Assembly: GCA_963773085.1 (NCBI GenBank) | Contig: CAVYZS010000008.1 | Coordinates: forward strand, 124,001 to 188,000 | Length of the DNA stretch: 64,000 nucleotides | Direction of reading: 5' to 3' | DNA from: JAENVT01 sp963773085 | GTDB lineage: Bacteria > Actinomycetota > Acidimicrobiia > Acidimicrobiales > Ilumatobacteraceae | Part shown: positions 55,037 to 64,000 of the stretch, piece by piece | Position numbering within the stretch: the stretch's first letter is position 1 | Layout of the letters: each line of letters begins with the position of its first letter | Translations under genes and position numbers: made by a program | Notes under the pieces: generated by a model | The model's input: only the letters and a program-made list of their open reading frames with translations | Told to the model about the DNA's origin: nothing | Databases searched by the model: none

Positions 55037-56259
55037 ACGGTGTGATGGCTACGAAGCGCGCAACTATCCAGGAGTATCCTGAGAACCCCTTCAACCCCGG
55101 CTTCGGCGTTGCGCCACCTCTGATGGCCGGTCGTCAGGAGATCCTGCACACCATCCTCATGGGTCTCAGCCGAGGTCCTGGGCGTCACGAGTTCCACTCC
55201 GTCGTCGTCGGCCCCCGCGGCACCGGCAAAACGGTGCTGCTCGCCGAGATCGAACGGTATGTCACGCTCGAGCGCCAGTCGCTGGTGTTGCGGTGGTCCG
55301 GCACCGAGTCGCTCGTGCAGCGGATCGCCGAACAACAGCCGGCGCTCGAAGCCCACCTCACGGGTGCAACTCGGCGTGGCCTGCGACGCATCGACCCAGA
55401 GGTCTCCGTCAAAGCCGCGCCGGTCGGGATCGGTGTCGAGGCGCGATTCGGCGGACGCGATCCGCGAGTGCTTGCCCATTCCGTCCACTCGTTGCTCGAG
55501 CGACTCGCCCGGGCAGCAGCCAAACGACACCGCACCATCGTCATGCTCGCCGACGAGTTGCAGGCCGCGACGCCCGACGATCTTCGTCAACTCGGAGTCT
55601 CTATCCAAGATGTCGCCAACGTGCAACGGCTGCCTCTCGCGCTGGTTGGCGCTGGCCTGCCCAACACCCAACAGACGTTTCAACAGGCCGACGTCACCTT
55701 CCTCGAGCGTCTCGCGGTCACGAGCATCGGCCTGCTCAACGATGGCGACACACGCGATGCGATCGAGATCCCCATCGTCGATGCCGGCCGACGCATCACG
55801 GCAGCAGCCCTCGACATCCTCGCCAGGGCCAGCGGCGGATACCCCTACGCCATCCAGCTGGTCGGGTCGTACTGCTGGGACGCCGCCGGGGAAGACGCCG
55901 AGATCGGTGCCCGTCACGCGCGAATCGCCGAGCGCAAGACCAACGACGATCTACGCACCGGCGTGTTCGTCACGACGTGGCAACGGGTTTCGCCTGCCGA
56001 CCGCACGTACCTCGTCGCCGCGGCGCAGACGCGAACCGCCGACGGCGAATCGCGTACGTCGGAGATCGCCGAGCGACTCGGCCGCGTGCCGTCGGCGACC
56101 ACCGCGATGCGCGATCGGCTGATCAACCGACACGCCGTCTTGTACTCACCCGCTCGCGGCGTGGTGCGCTTCACCCTTCCCGGTTTTGCCGACTGGGTCG
56201 TTCGCCAAGCCGCTCAGGTCCCCCAGAACGGGTCGACCAGCCCGACGCTGCGGAAGTAA
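55033..56259 (+). CDS. AAA (Orc1/STAND-like) ATPase
   Basis: A 408-aa P-loop ATPase. N-terminal EYPENPFNPGFGVAPPLMAGRQEIL is the usual entry, with Walker A VVVGPRGTGKTVLL (residues 53-66 from ATG 55045), Walker B TIVMLADELQ, and LPLALVGAGLPN as sensor region. The C-terminal winged helix reads SRTSEIAERLGRVPSATTAMRDRLINRHAVLY. Similar to archaeal Orc/AAA ATPases carried by mobile or regulatory loci. Starts at GTG 55033 or ATG 55045. Confidence 0.82.
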   Translation: MNGVMATKRATIQEYPENPFNPGFGVAPPLMAGRQEILHTILMGLSRGPGRHEFHSVVVGPRGTGKTVLLAEIERYVTLERQSLVLRWSGTESLVQRIAEQQPALEAHLTGATRRGLRRIDPEVSVKAAPVGIGVEARFGGRDPRVLAHSVHSLLERLARAAAKRHRTIVMLADELQAATPDDLRQLGVSIQDVANVQRLPLALVGAGLPNTQQTFQQADVTFLERLAVTSIGLLNDGDTRDAIEIPIVDAGRRITAAALDILARASGGYPYAIQLVGSYCWDAAGEDAEIGARHARIAERKTNDDLRTGVFVTTWQRVSPADRTYLVAAAQTRTADGESRTSEIAERLGRVPSATTAMRDRLINRHAVLYSPARGVVRFTLPGFADWVVRQAAQVPQNGSTSPTLRK

Positions 56260-56317
56260 TCCTTCTCCTCAGCCGGAAGTTGTCGTAGACGAGCAACCGC
56301 AGATCTTCAACGTCCAT
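56171..56317 (-). CDS. Possible small leaderless gene opposite the AAA 3' end
   Basis: Minus-strand ATG 56317 has TACAGT exactly 6 nt upstream. The product begins MDVEDLRLLVYDNFR, resembling the first helix of small HTH proteins. As given it runs 48 residues with an Arg-rich end. A one-base correction around 56270 gives AEEKDYFRSVGLVDPFWGT and a stop at 56214-56216 instead. It overlaps the last codons of the ATPase. Tentative. Confidence 0.35.
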   Translation of the reverse strand: MDVEDLRLLVYDNFRLRRRITSAASGWSTRSGGPERLGERPSRQNREG

Positions 56318-56323
56318 GCCGAC

Positions 56324-56329
56324 ACTGTA
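56324..56329 (-). promoter_or_regulatory. -10 element on minus strand
   Basis: TACAGT, 6 nt, ATG at 56317. The main support for the small opposite-strand gene. Confidence 0.4.
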
Positions 56330-56381
56330 CGAAATGGCACTGTTCGGTACGCTCGGCTGCCCGTCCACGAAGGAGTGTCGC

Positions 56382-57032
56382 ATGAGCCTGCTCGACTTTG
56401 GCCCCGACGAGTTGCTGACAACCACCCGCGCCGTGCGCAGGCGACTCGACTTCACCAAGCCCGTGCCCGACGACCTGATCCGCGAGTGCGTGGCCGTCGC
56501 GCTGCAAGCACCGTCGGGCGGTAACCAGGTCACGATGCGCTTCGTGGTCGTCCGCGACCCGGCGACGATCGCCGCTGTCGCCGACGTGTACGCGCAGTGC
56601 TGGCGGATCTACACATCCCTGCCGGGTTTCGCCGGCAATGTCGAGCGCGACACCGAGGAGCTGCAGGCCCAGCAGGACCGCGTCGTCGATTCGGCCACCT
56701 ACCTGTCCGAACACATGGCCGAGTGCCCAGTCCTGGTGATCGGCTGCACCACTAGCAGGCGGCTCGAAGGTGTGCCTGCGGCGCAATCGGCATCGGCTCT
56801 CGGCAATATCATGCCGGCGATGTGGAGCTTCATGTTGGCCGCTCGGGCCCGCGGCTTGGGCACGGCGTGGACCACCATCCACCTGATGATGGAGCAGGCC
56901 GTCGCCGACATCGTCGGCATCCCGTTCGACACGGTGCAGCAGGTGTGCCTCACTCCGCTGGCGTTCACCAAAGGCACCGACTTCAAGCCGGCTCTGCGCC
57001 CCGATCCCGACACGATCATCGACTGGCGCTGA
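56382..57032 (+). CDS. Nitroreductase family protein
   Basis: A 216-aa FMN enzyme: LTTTRAVRRRLDFTKPVPDDLIRECVAVALQAPSGGNQ at the FMN site, then ASALGNIMPAMWSFMLAARARGLGTAWTT, and the ending VCLTPLAFTKGTDFKPA. It should reduce nitro, quinone or other substrates with NAD(P)H. AAGGAG lies 8 nt before ATG 56382. An open frame begins at 56316 but lacks a signal. Confidence 0.88.
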   Translation: MSLLDFGPDELLTTTRAVRRRLDFTKPVPDDLIRECVAVALQAPSGGNQVTMRFVVVRDPATIAAVADVYAQCWRIYTSLPGFAGNVERDTEELQAQQDRVVDSATYLSEHMAECPVLVIGCTTSRRLEGVPAAQSASALGNIMPAMWSFMLAARARGLGTAWTTIHLMMEQAVADIVGIPFDTVQQVCLTPLAFTKGTDFKPALRPDPDTIIDWR

Positions 57033-57144
57033 GAGCTGAGTGTTGTTGTCCGAGTGTTAGCAGCCCATCGGAGTGCCTGCTGCCCACCCGGGGTGTCCGG
57101 AAACACTCCGGTGGACGAGAACCTGCGCCGATCTGGCGACGGCT

Positions 57145-58332
57145 CTACGTCGGCAGCTTCACCACGGCATCGGCAAGGCGTTCGATGTCGGCGCGGTCGC
57201 AGTAGATCTGCGCCGATACCCGAAGAGTCAGGCCGTCGCGCCCGGGGTAGACCGGCACCTCGATCGCCGCCGCCTCCAGATCGGCACGCAGGTGCTCGGC
57301 GTCGTCCTCGGTCGTCCCGAAGTTGGCCGGCAGGCGCACGTTGACCATCGAGCCGATCATCCCCTCCGGTGTCGTGAACCGGGTGCCCCACCGATCGGCC
57401 AGGTACTGACCCGACCACCATGCCAACTCGTGATTGTGGTGATAGATCGCCTCGACGCCGTCGCGTCCGCCGACCTGGCCCATCAGTTCGATGGCGTAGG
57501 GCGCAGTCAGGAACGGCGTCGGGTCTCGGGTACCGAGCAGATCGAACTCGGCGGTGATCCCGTTGTCGAGACCCCACGAGATCACCGTCGGGTGCAGATA
57601 GCCATGGTGCTGCTCGGCTGCCCACAGCAGGCCGGCGCTGCGCGGCACCCACGCCCACTTGTGCAGGTTCGCCGCGTACCAATCGACGCCGAGGGCGTCG
57701 ATGTCGACGGCGATGTTGCCGGGCACGTGAGCCCCATCGGCGAACACCAACACTCCTCGCTCGTGGCACAAGCCGGCGATATCGGCCAACGGCAGCACCA
57801 GCGCCGTGGCCGGGGTGAGGTGATCGACGATCAGCAAGCGGGTGTGCGGCCCGAGCCCGCCGGCGATTGCCTCGACGTAGTCACCCGGGTCGGCCCCTGG
57901 TTGTGGAAGTTCGATCGTACGCAGGTTGCCACCGATCGTGCGGGCCACGTATTTCGCCGCGTTGACCACTCCGCCGTAGCCGAGGTTGGTCACGGCGATC
58001 TCGTCGCCGGTGGCGAACGGGAACGAGCGCATCACGGCGTTGGCGCCCGTCGTGATGTTGTCGACGAACAGCAGGTCCTCGGCGGCCACTCCGACGAACT
58101 CGGCCACGGCGGCGGCAGCCGCACGCAGGCGTGGGGGCGTGGTTGCCGTCCCGCGAGTGTCAGCGAGCTCGCGCAACATGAACCGGGCCGGCTGGCGTTC
58201 GATCTCGTCGGTGATCGCCCGCTGATGTGCCAACACCCGCCGAGGTGTGGCCCCCACGGTGCCGTGGTTCAGGTAGGTGATGTCTGGATCGAGCAGCCAT
58301 TCACTGCGCAGGACAGGTCCAAAGGTGGGCAT
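57145..58332 (-). CDS. Class V aminotransferase (isopenicillin N epimerase-like)
   Basis: A 395-aa PLP enzyme. TYLNHGTVGATPRRVLAHQ starts the domain, the PLP-binding Asp is in VLVFADGAHVPGNI, and the Schiff-base Lys in ANLHKWAWVPRSAG. CefD-like proteins include epimerases, cysteine desulfurase-like lyases and C-S lyases. Acts as a dimer in the cytosol. Start ATG 58332 has TACTGT 6 nt upstream, divergent from the SWIM operon. Confidence 0.87.
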   Translation of the reverse strand: MPTFGPVLRSEWLLDPDITYLNHGTVGATPRRVLAHQRAITDEIERQPARFMLRELADTRGTATTPPRLRAAAAAVAEFVGVAAEDLLFVDNITTGANAVMRSFPFATGDEIAVTNLGYGGVVNAAKYVARTIGGNLRTIELPQPGADPGDYVEAIAGGLGPHTRLLIVDHLTPATALVLPLADIAGLCHERGVLVFADGAHVPGNIAVDIDALGVDWYAANLHKWAWVPRSAGLLWAAEQHHGYLHPTVISWGLDNGITAEFDLLGTRDPTPFLTAPYAIELMGQVGGRDGVEAIYHHNHELAWWSGQYLADRWGTRFTTPEGMIGSMVNVRLPANFGTTEDDAEHLRADLEAAAIEVPVYPGRDGLTLRVSAQIYCDRADIERLADAVVKLPT

Positions 58333-58338
58333 CGCCGC

Positions 58339-58344
58339 ACAGTA
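58339..58344 (-). promoter_or_regulatory. -10 element of aminotransferase gene
   Basis: Minus-strand TACTGT, 6 nt, ATG at 58332. Leaderless layout. Confidence 0.55.
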
Positions 58345-58439
58345 CCCCTGACCAAGTCGAAGGGATCGACAGATATCACCGCGCCGTCGGGTGCTGCGAC
58401 CACCACCATCCACGGATGCTCCGTGTCGCACCCCTTTAC

Positions 58440-58445
58440 TACGGT
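58440..58445 (+). promoter_or_regulatory. -10 element of SWIM-DUF5691-MoxR-DUF5682 operon
   Basis: TACGGT, 7 nt, ATG at 58453. No other promoter-like element is evident before the following genes, which overlap or are 14 bp apart. Confidence 0.5.
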
Positions 58446-58452
58446 GACGGGC

Positions 58453-59862
58453 ATGAGTACGGGTCGCTGGCAGGTCGAGCAGGTGTTGGCGCTGGCGCCG
58501 AGGCCCTCGTCGGTCACGGCTGCGCAACCGCTGGCGGTCCCCGGCTCGGTGGACCAGCACGGGGTGCGACGCCCGGGCCGTGTGGGGGCGGTGCACCGGC
58601 AGCAGTGCCGAGCCCTACGAGTGCGCGGTCGACCACGTCGATGTCGCGTTCCGTTGCAGCTGTCCGAGCCGCGTCTTGCCGTGCAAGCACTCGCTGGCCA
58701 TGCTGCTGCTGTGGGCTCGCGGCCAGGTTGCCGAGGGCGAACCACCACCGTTCGCGGCGTCGTGGATCGCCAAGCGGCTCGCCACCGCCGACCAGCCCGG
58801 CCGACGCAGCCGACTGGGCCGACGACATCGCCGCCGGTCGACACGCCGGATGAGGCCTCCCCCGACGTAACCGCGGTCGCCGCGGTGCCGCCACCGCTCG
58901 ATCCCAGAAAGTCGCGTGACGAGCGCATCGCCCGCATGGCTGCCGGGCTGGCCGAGCTCGACCGGTGGCTCGACGACCGTTTGCGCACCGGGCTGGCCGA
59001 CCCATCGCTGGCCAGTTACAAGACGTGGGATGGCCTCGCCGCGCGGCTGATCGATGCCCAGGTCGGCGGGCTGGCCAACCGGGTGCGTCGCCTCGCCGGG
59101 TTGGTCGGCGCTCATCCCGACTGGCATTCGCAGGTGCTCGCCGAACTGGGCGTGCTGCATCTCCTCGCCACCTCGGGCCGGCATCTCGGCACGCTTGCCG
59201 CCGGCGCTCGCCGATTCGGTCGCCGCGACCATCGGGTGGCAGGTACGCCAGGCCGATGTGCTGGCCGGTGTGCCGCACACCGACCACTGGGTGGTGATGG
59301 GTCGCAGCGACACCCGCGAAGACCGCATCGAGGTCCGCCGCATCTGGCTGCGCGGCGCGGCGACCGGGACCTGGGCGATGGTGCTGTCGTTCGCCGCGTA
59401 CCAGCAGAGCCTCGACACGACGCTGGCAGTCGGTACGCAGGTGCACGCCGACCTGTTCCGCTACCCCGGCGCGGTCGCCCTGCGAGTGTTGGTGGGCCCG
59501 CGCCACAGCGAGCCGCAACCCGCACCCGTTCCCGTCGGTTCGTCGATCGCCGAGGCATGCGCCCAGGTGGGGCGGGCGCTCGCCGCCGAACCGTGGCTCG
59601 AGCGCTATCCCGTGTGCGTGCGTCGCCGCGCCGCACTCGCGCCGCGGGCCGTTGGCTGCTGACCGATTCGACCGGTTCGCTGCCGCTGGTCGACGGCGCC
59701 GGCGGAGTCGGCACGCTGCTGGCCTGCAGCGCCGGCCGCCCGTCCACGATCACTGCCGAGTGGACCGCCGCCGGGCTGGTGCCGCTGACGGTCCATCTCG
59801 CCGACCGTGCCGTCGACATCGGGCCCGTCGCCGACTCGTCGTTCGTGGAGGTGGCGTCATGA
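58453..59862 (+). pseudogene. SWIM zinc finger protein, about five frameshifts
   Basis: First gene of the edge operon, about 470 aa when re-joined. It begins MSTGRWQVEQVLALAPRPSS. After a +1 near 58550 the zinc-binding SWIM motif is perfect: FRCSCPSRVLPCKHSLAML (CxC...CxH), preceded by WGRCTGSSAEPYECAVD. Further breaks near 58797, 58860, 59200 and 59640 lead through DERIARMAAGLAELDRWLDDRLRTGL to the end GPVADSSFVEVAS. SWIM fingers bind DNA or protein. TGA overlaps the next ATG (ATGA). Breaks look like added bases, not decay. Confidence 0.8.
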
Positions 59863-60684
59863 CCGTCACCGACACTGCGAATGTCACTGGCACGTCAGAC
59901 GACTACTGGCGCGAGATGGTCACCGTCGCGCTGCTCGGCACCGATCGGCGCGAGCCTCCGGTGCCACCGACCGGTGGGTTGGCCGATCTCGCTGCCGACG
60001 ACCCGCAACCCACGCCGTCGCAACGCTTGCTGCAGCAGGTCGCCGGGTGCGCTGTCGCCCAGCGCGCCGGTGTGCTGCCCGGTGCGGCAGCACCGCTGGT
60101 CGCGCCGCCCGACCGACGACCCGCGGCCGATCACGCCGCCGGCATCGACCACCACATGGCGGCGCATCGTCGCCGACTGGCCGGTGCTGGAGGACGAATG
60201 GGTGCTGGCCGTCATCCACAGTGGCCGTCGACTGGCGCCCGAGTTGGTCGTGCCGCTGCTGGCGCGTCATCGCACCGACGCCACACGTCACGCACGTGCG
60301 CTGGTCGCCGCCGGCCCATTGGGGCAGTGGATGATCGAATGGTCGCCACGCTTGGCGTGCACCTCGAAGAAGCCGGCCGTGATGGAGGCGATCGGCGAGC
60401 TACCGGAGCTGGCGATCGTGCCCGACCTGGTCCCGGTGCTGTGGGCCTCGCCGACACAAGCCGCGCACACGATTGCCGGCGGGCTGTCGTCGGGCGTGTT
60501 CGGTGTCAGTCATCGCGCCGTGCTGGTCAACGTGGTGGCCCGCATCCAACCGGCGTCGCTGCCCGCGCTGGGCGAGGCCATCGGCCACGTCGACCCCTCG
60601 CTGCCCACCATCGGTCTGGCGTTCGCCCTCGCCGACCTCGCCCGCCTACGCCATCAGATGCTCACCGAACTGGAGATACAATGA
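59859..60684 (+). CDS. DUF5691 family protein, frameshifted once
   Basis: About 275 aa. The start MTVTDTANVTGTSDDYWREM leads into TVALLGTDRREPP, typical of DUF5691. After an extra base near 60112 it continues as VADWPVLEDEWVLAVIHSGRRLAPELVVPLLARH and ends RLRHQMLTELEIQ. An all-helical, probably HEAT-like protein of unknown role, known mainly from its place between SWIM and MoxR genes. Both ends overlap neighbours by ATGA. Confidence 0.75.
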
Positions 60685-61775
60685 CGACGCAGCCCACGCC
60701 GAACACTGTCCTGCGCCCGCACGCCGAGCACGAGTTCGCCCACGAGCTCGCCGCGCTCGCCGCGTCCGACGATCGCGAGCGACCGCCCAGCTGGCGGCTG
60801 TCGCCGTGGGCGGTGGTCACCTACCTGCTCGGCGGCACGCTGCCCGACGGCACGGTGATCAGCCCGAAGTACGTCGGCCAGCGACGGCTGATCGAGATCG
60901 CCGTCGCCACGCTGGCCACCGATCGTGCGCTGCTGCTGCTCGGTGTGCCCGGCACCGCCAAGACGTGGGTCAGCGAGCACCTGGCGGCAGCGATCAGCGG
61001 CGACTCGACGCTGCTGGTGCAGGGCACGGCGGGCACCGCCGAAGAAAGCCTGCGCTACGGCTGGAACTACGCCCGGCTGCTGGCCGAGGGCCCCAGCGAG
61101 GCTGCGCTGGTGCCCAGCCCGGTGTATCGGGCGATGCGGTCGGGCTCGATCGTGCGCGTCGAGGAGCTCACCCGCATGCCCAGCGATGTGCAAGACGCGC
61201 TGGTCACCGTGCTCAGCGAGAAGACGCTGCCGGTGCCCGAACTGGCCAGCGAGGTGCAGGCCGTGCCGGGCTTCAACCTCATCGCCACCGCCAACGATCG
61301 CGACCGCGGCATCAACGATCTGTCGGCCGCGCTGCGCCGTCGCTTCAACACCGTCGTGCTGCCGCTGCCCGCCGACCCCGACGAGGAGGTCGCGATCGTT
61401 CAGCGACGCGTCGCCGAGATGGGCGTTGCCCTGCGGCTGCCGAAGGTGCCGGCTGCCGACGAAGAGATCCGCCGCGTGGTCACCGTGTTCCGCGAGCTGC
61501 GCAGCGGCGCCACCGAGGACGGTCGGGTCAGCCTGAAGGTGCCCAGCGGATCGCTGTCGACCGCCGAGGCGATCTCGGTGGTGACCAACGGGCTGGCGCT
61601 GGCCGCACACTTCGGCGACGGCCAGTTGAACGCCGCCGATGTCGCCGCCGGCATCGTCGGCGCAGTGGTGAAGGACCCGGTGCACGACACCGTCGCCTGG
61701 CGCGAGTACCTCGAAGCCGTCGTGCGCGACCGCGCCGGGTGGAGCGACTTCTACGAAGCCTGCCGCGAGTTGTAG
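60681..61775 (+). CDS. MoxR-type AAA ATPase
   Basis: An intact 364-aa AAA+ ATPase. Walker A LLLGVPGTAKTW at about residues 92-103. Walker B region SGSIVRVEELTRMPSDVQDALVTVLSE, where Glu replaces the usual Asp of the DE pair. Sensor-1 FNLIATANDRDRGIND, arginine finger region ALRRRFNT, then a lid domain. MoxR ATPases act with VWA proteins as chaperones that insert metals or remodel complexes. ATG 60681 overlaps the DUF5691 stop. It is the only unbroken gene of the four. Confidence 0.92.
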   Translation: MTTQPTPNTVLRPHAEHEFAHELAALAASDDRERPPSWRLSPWAVVTYLLGGTLPDGTVISPKYVGQRRLIEIAVATLATDRALLLLGVPGTAKTWVSEHLAAAISGDSTLLVQGTAGTAEESLRYGWNYARLLAEGPSEAALVPSPVYRAMRSGSIVRVEELTRMPSDVQDALVTVLSEKTLPVPELASEVQAVPGFNLIATANDRDRGINDLSAALRRRFNTVVLPLPADPDEEVAIVQRRVAEMGVALRLPKVPAADEEIRRVVTVFRELRSGATEDGRVSLKVPSGSLSTAEAISVVTNGLALAAHFGDGQLNAADVAAGIVGAVVKDPVHDTVAWREYLEAVVRDRAGWSDFYEACREL

Positions 61776-61789
61776 GCGCGCGTGACGCG

Positions 61790-64000
61790 ATGACCCCTTC
61801 TCCGCTGAGCACGGTGCAGCTGCTGGGGATCCGTCATCACGGGCCCGGGTCGGCGCGGTCGGTGGTGCGCGCCCTCGACGAGCTCATCCGACGGTCGTGC
61901 TGGTCGAGTTGCCGGCCGACTGCGAGGCGTCGCTGGCGTGGGTCGGGCACGAGCACCTCGTTCCACCGGTCGCGTTGCTCGGCTACGTCGTCGACCATCC
62001 GCAGCGGGCCGCGTTCTTGCCGTTCGCCGAGTTCAGCCCGGAGTGGCAGGCGTTCACCTGGGCGCAGCAACACGACGTGCCGGTGCGGGCGATGGATCTG
62101 CCGCTGCGACAGTCGCTGGCCGCGCCCGACGACGATGGCGATGATCGTGGCGATGGCGAGCTGGGTCTCGACACGGCGATCGGCGATCCGCTGGCCGCAC
62201 TGGCCGAGGCGGCCGGCGATCCCGACCCGGAGCGATGGTGGGACGACGTGATCGAGCACCGCGGCGACGGCGCACCGGCGTTCGACGGCGGTCGCCGATG
62301 GCGATGACCGCGGTTCGCGGTGGTCGCGATGCAGCCACGCTGCGCGAGGCGCAGCGCGAGGCACACATGCGCCAGGTGCTGCGCCGGGCAGTCGCCGACG
62401 GTCACGAGCGCATCGCCGTCGTGTGCGGCGCGTGGCACGTGCCGGCGTTGACCGAGCCTCTGCCGCTCGCCACGGTCGATGCTCAAACGCTGCGCGGACT
62501 GCCGAAGGTGAAGGTCGGGCTGTGCTGGGTGCCGTGGACCCATCGGCGCCTCGCCGCCGCCAGCGGGTACGGCGCCGGCGTGCGCAGCCCCGGCTGGTAC
62601 GCCCACGTGTTCAAGCACCCCGGCGAGCCGGGTATCAGCCGCTGGTTCGTCGGCGCGGCGCGGTTGCTGCGCGATCGCGGCATGTCGGCGTCGCCCGACG
62701 ATCTGATCGCCGCGACACGCGCCGCCACCGCGCTCGCTGCGCTGCGCAACCGGCCACGACCCGGGCTGGCCGAGGTGCTCGACGCTGCCGACACGGTGAT
62801 GGCCGGCGCCAGCGGCATGGCGCTGATCGACCGCGAACTGATCGTCGGCGACGCCATCGGCGAGGTGCCCGACGACGCCCCGCAGGTGCCGCTGGCCCGC
62901 GACCTGGCCGCCCAGCAGCGTCGGGTGCGGCTCAAGCCGGCGGCCGTCAGCCCAGACTGTCGAACTCGATGTGCGCACCCCCAACGGCCGGGCCCGCTCG
63001 GTGCTGCTGCACCGCCTGCGCGCCCTCGGCGTGCCGTGGGGCTCGGTCGAAGAGGGTCGAGGCACCAGCGGCACGTTTCGCGAGACGTGGCGGCTGCTGT
63101 GGGAACCGGAGCTCGACCATCCGGGTGATCGAGCTGTCGGCCCACGGCACCACGGTGCATGCCGCGGCCACACATCGATTGCTCGAGCGGGCAACGTCGG
63201 TCGAGGCCTTGGCCGACCTCGTCGCCGTGCTCGACATCGCCCTGCTGGCCGACCTGCCCGACGTCGTGCAACCGGTCGTCGCCCGGGTCGAGGCCCAGGC
63301 TGCGCACGATCCCGACGTCGTGCAGGTGATCGACACGCTCGGTCCGCTCGCCCGAGCGCTGCGCTACGGCGACGTGCGCGGCACCGACGCCAGTGCCCTG
63401 CGAACCGTGTTCGACGGGCTCGTGGTGCGCGTCGCTCGCCGGCGCGGTGATGGCCTGTCGCTCGCTCGACGACGATGCCGCGGCCGCGATGGTCGAACGG
63501 CTGGCAGGCGTGCAGGCCGCGCTCGGCGCTGGTCGATCACCCGGCGCGCCGTGCTCGAGTGGCCCGCAGTGCTCACCGTCGTGGCCGAGCGCAGCGACGT
63601 GCACGGGCTGGTGCAGGGCCGCGCCACTCGCTTGCTGCACGACGGCGGCACCTGGAACCGGGCGTTGGTCGGGGCGCGCCTGTCGCGGGCCCTCTCGGTC
63701 GGCACGACGCCGGCGGCGGGAGCGGCGTTCGTCGAGGGCTTTCTGGCCGGCAGTGGCACGGTGCTGGTGCACGACGCCGAACTGCTCGATGTGATCGACG
63801 GCTGGGTGTCGTCGCTCGCACCCGATGCGTTCATCGCCGACGGCGCCCTTGCTGCGGCGCACCTTCGGTGCGTTCGAACCGGGCGAGCGTCGTCAACTCG
63901 GCCTGCTGCTCGCTCACCAGGCCGCTCCGGCATGGTCGGGGTTCGGCAGCGACGTCGACGGCCAGCGGGCCGCTGCTGCGCTGGCCACCGTGCGCCACCT
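61790..64000 (+). pseudogene. DUF5682 family protein, many frameshifts, cut by window end
   Basis: It begins MTPSPLSTVQLLGIRHHGPGSARSV, the DUF5682 signature. Re-joined pieces: VVLVELPADCEASLAWVGHEHLVPPVALLGY, ATLREAQREAHMRQVLRRAVADGHERIAVVCGAWHVPAL, VELDVRTPNGRARSVLLHRLRALGVPWGSVEEG, and AVLTVVAERSDVHGLVQGRATRLLHDGGTW. Nine or so breaks (about 61885, two near 62290, 62945, 63118, 63440, 63530, 63850). No internal stops once joined. It starts 14 bp after moxR. Large enzyme-like protein of unknown activity. The 3' end is beyond the window. Confidence 0.75.

Noticed and set aside
57073..58452. Long open frame upstream in the same frame as the SWIM gene
   Set aside because: It is antisense to the class V aminotransferase, which has full motifs. 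The SWIM start at 58453 has a -10 element 7 nt upstream.

Overview
The window is high-GC DNA from an actinobacterium, most likely of the Acidimicrobiia (Ilumatobacter-like) type. Several features point there. There is a gene for the F420-pathway enzyme CofC/FbiD, two proteins of the mycothiol-associated TIGR03084 and TIGR03085 families, and two DUF222/13E12 HNH genes. An HU gene is followed by a separate (AKKAP)n histone-H1-like gene, and secreted proteins have Thr-rich linkers. Many genes have a -10 hexamer (NANNNT, usually TANNNT) exactly 6-7 nt before the start codon, which is the leaderless-transcript layout common in actinobacteria. I see no rRNA, tRNA, CRISPR array, insertion sequence or prophage. 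The taxonomic placement is inference.

Layout. 0.2-5.4 kb: HIT protein, DUF429, HU plus H1-like protein, TIGR03084, PIG-L deacetylase, FbiD and GpsA. 5.4-13.8 kb: an unknown protein, MOSC divergent from selD-rnhB-amine oxidase, a DMT exporter, and a Cbs/Cgl reverse trans-sulfuration pair. 13.8-19.8 kb: a broken DUF222-HNH gene, a broken zinc-type alcohol dehydrogenase, a TauD-like dioxygenase, VOC, DUF5655 and secreted proteins. 20-28.4 kb: beta-propeller lipoprotein, VapBC, ABC-F, TIGR03085, two NERD proteins and a second DUF222-HNH gene flanked by copies of a 16-bp palindrome. 28.5-39.8 kb: membrane proteins, sterol-desaturase-like protein, a large SEC-C protein, TetR with divergent ABCG-type exporter and two operators, AzlCD, and a winged-helix/hydrolase regulator divergent from OsmC and an FAD oxidoreductase. 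39.8-49.5 kb: a 1254-residue ExeM-type extracellular nuclease, Gmad2 lipoprotein, RNase Z, 2-hydroxyacid dehydrogenase, and an SDR/SMP-30 pair. 49.5-58.3 kb: ADP-ribosylglycohydrolase-phosphatase fusion, a dehydrogenase/PhyH/Rossmann group, an AAA ATPase preceded by a 33-residue leaderless ORF, nitroreductase, and class V aminotransferase.

The most system-like locus is at the right edge (58.45 kb onward): SWIM zinc finger, DUF5691, MoxR-type AAA ATPase and DUF5682, coupled by ATGA overlaps and running off the window, where a VWA gene would be expected. Its chemistry is unknown to me.

A caution applies to the whole annotation. About 14 genes need one or more single-base frame corrections, nearly all consistent with an extra base in this sequence, while the re-joined proteins contain no internal stops and keep their motifs. 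I read these mainly as consensus errors. Breaks cluster at 13.8-16.1 kb and 58.5-64 kb. Genes with three or more breaks are typed as pseudogene only because the given sequence does not translate through.
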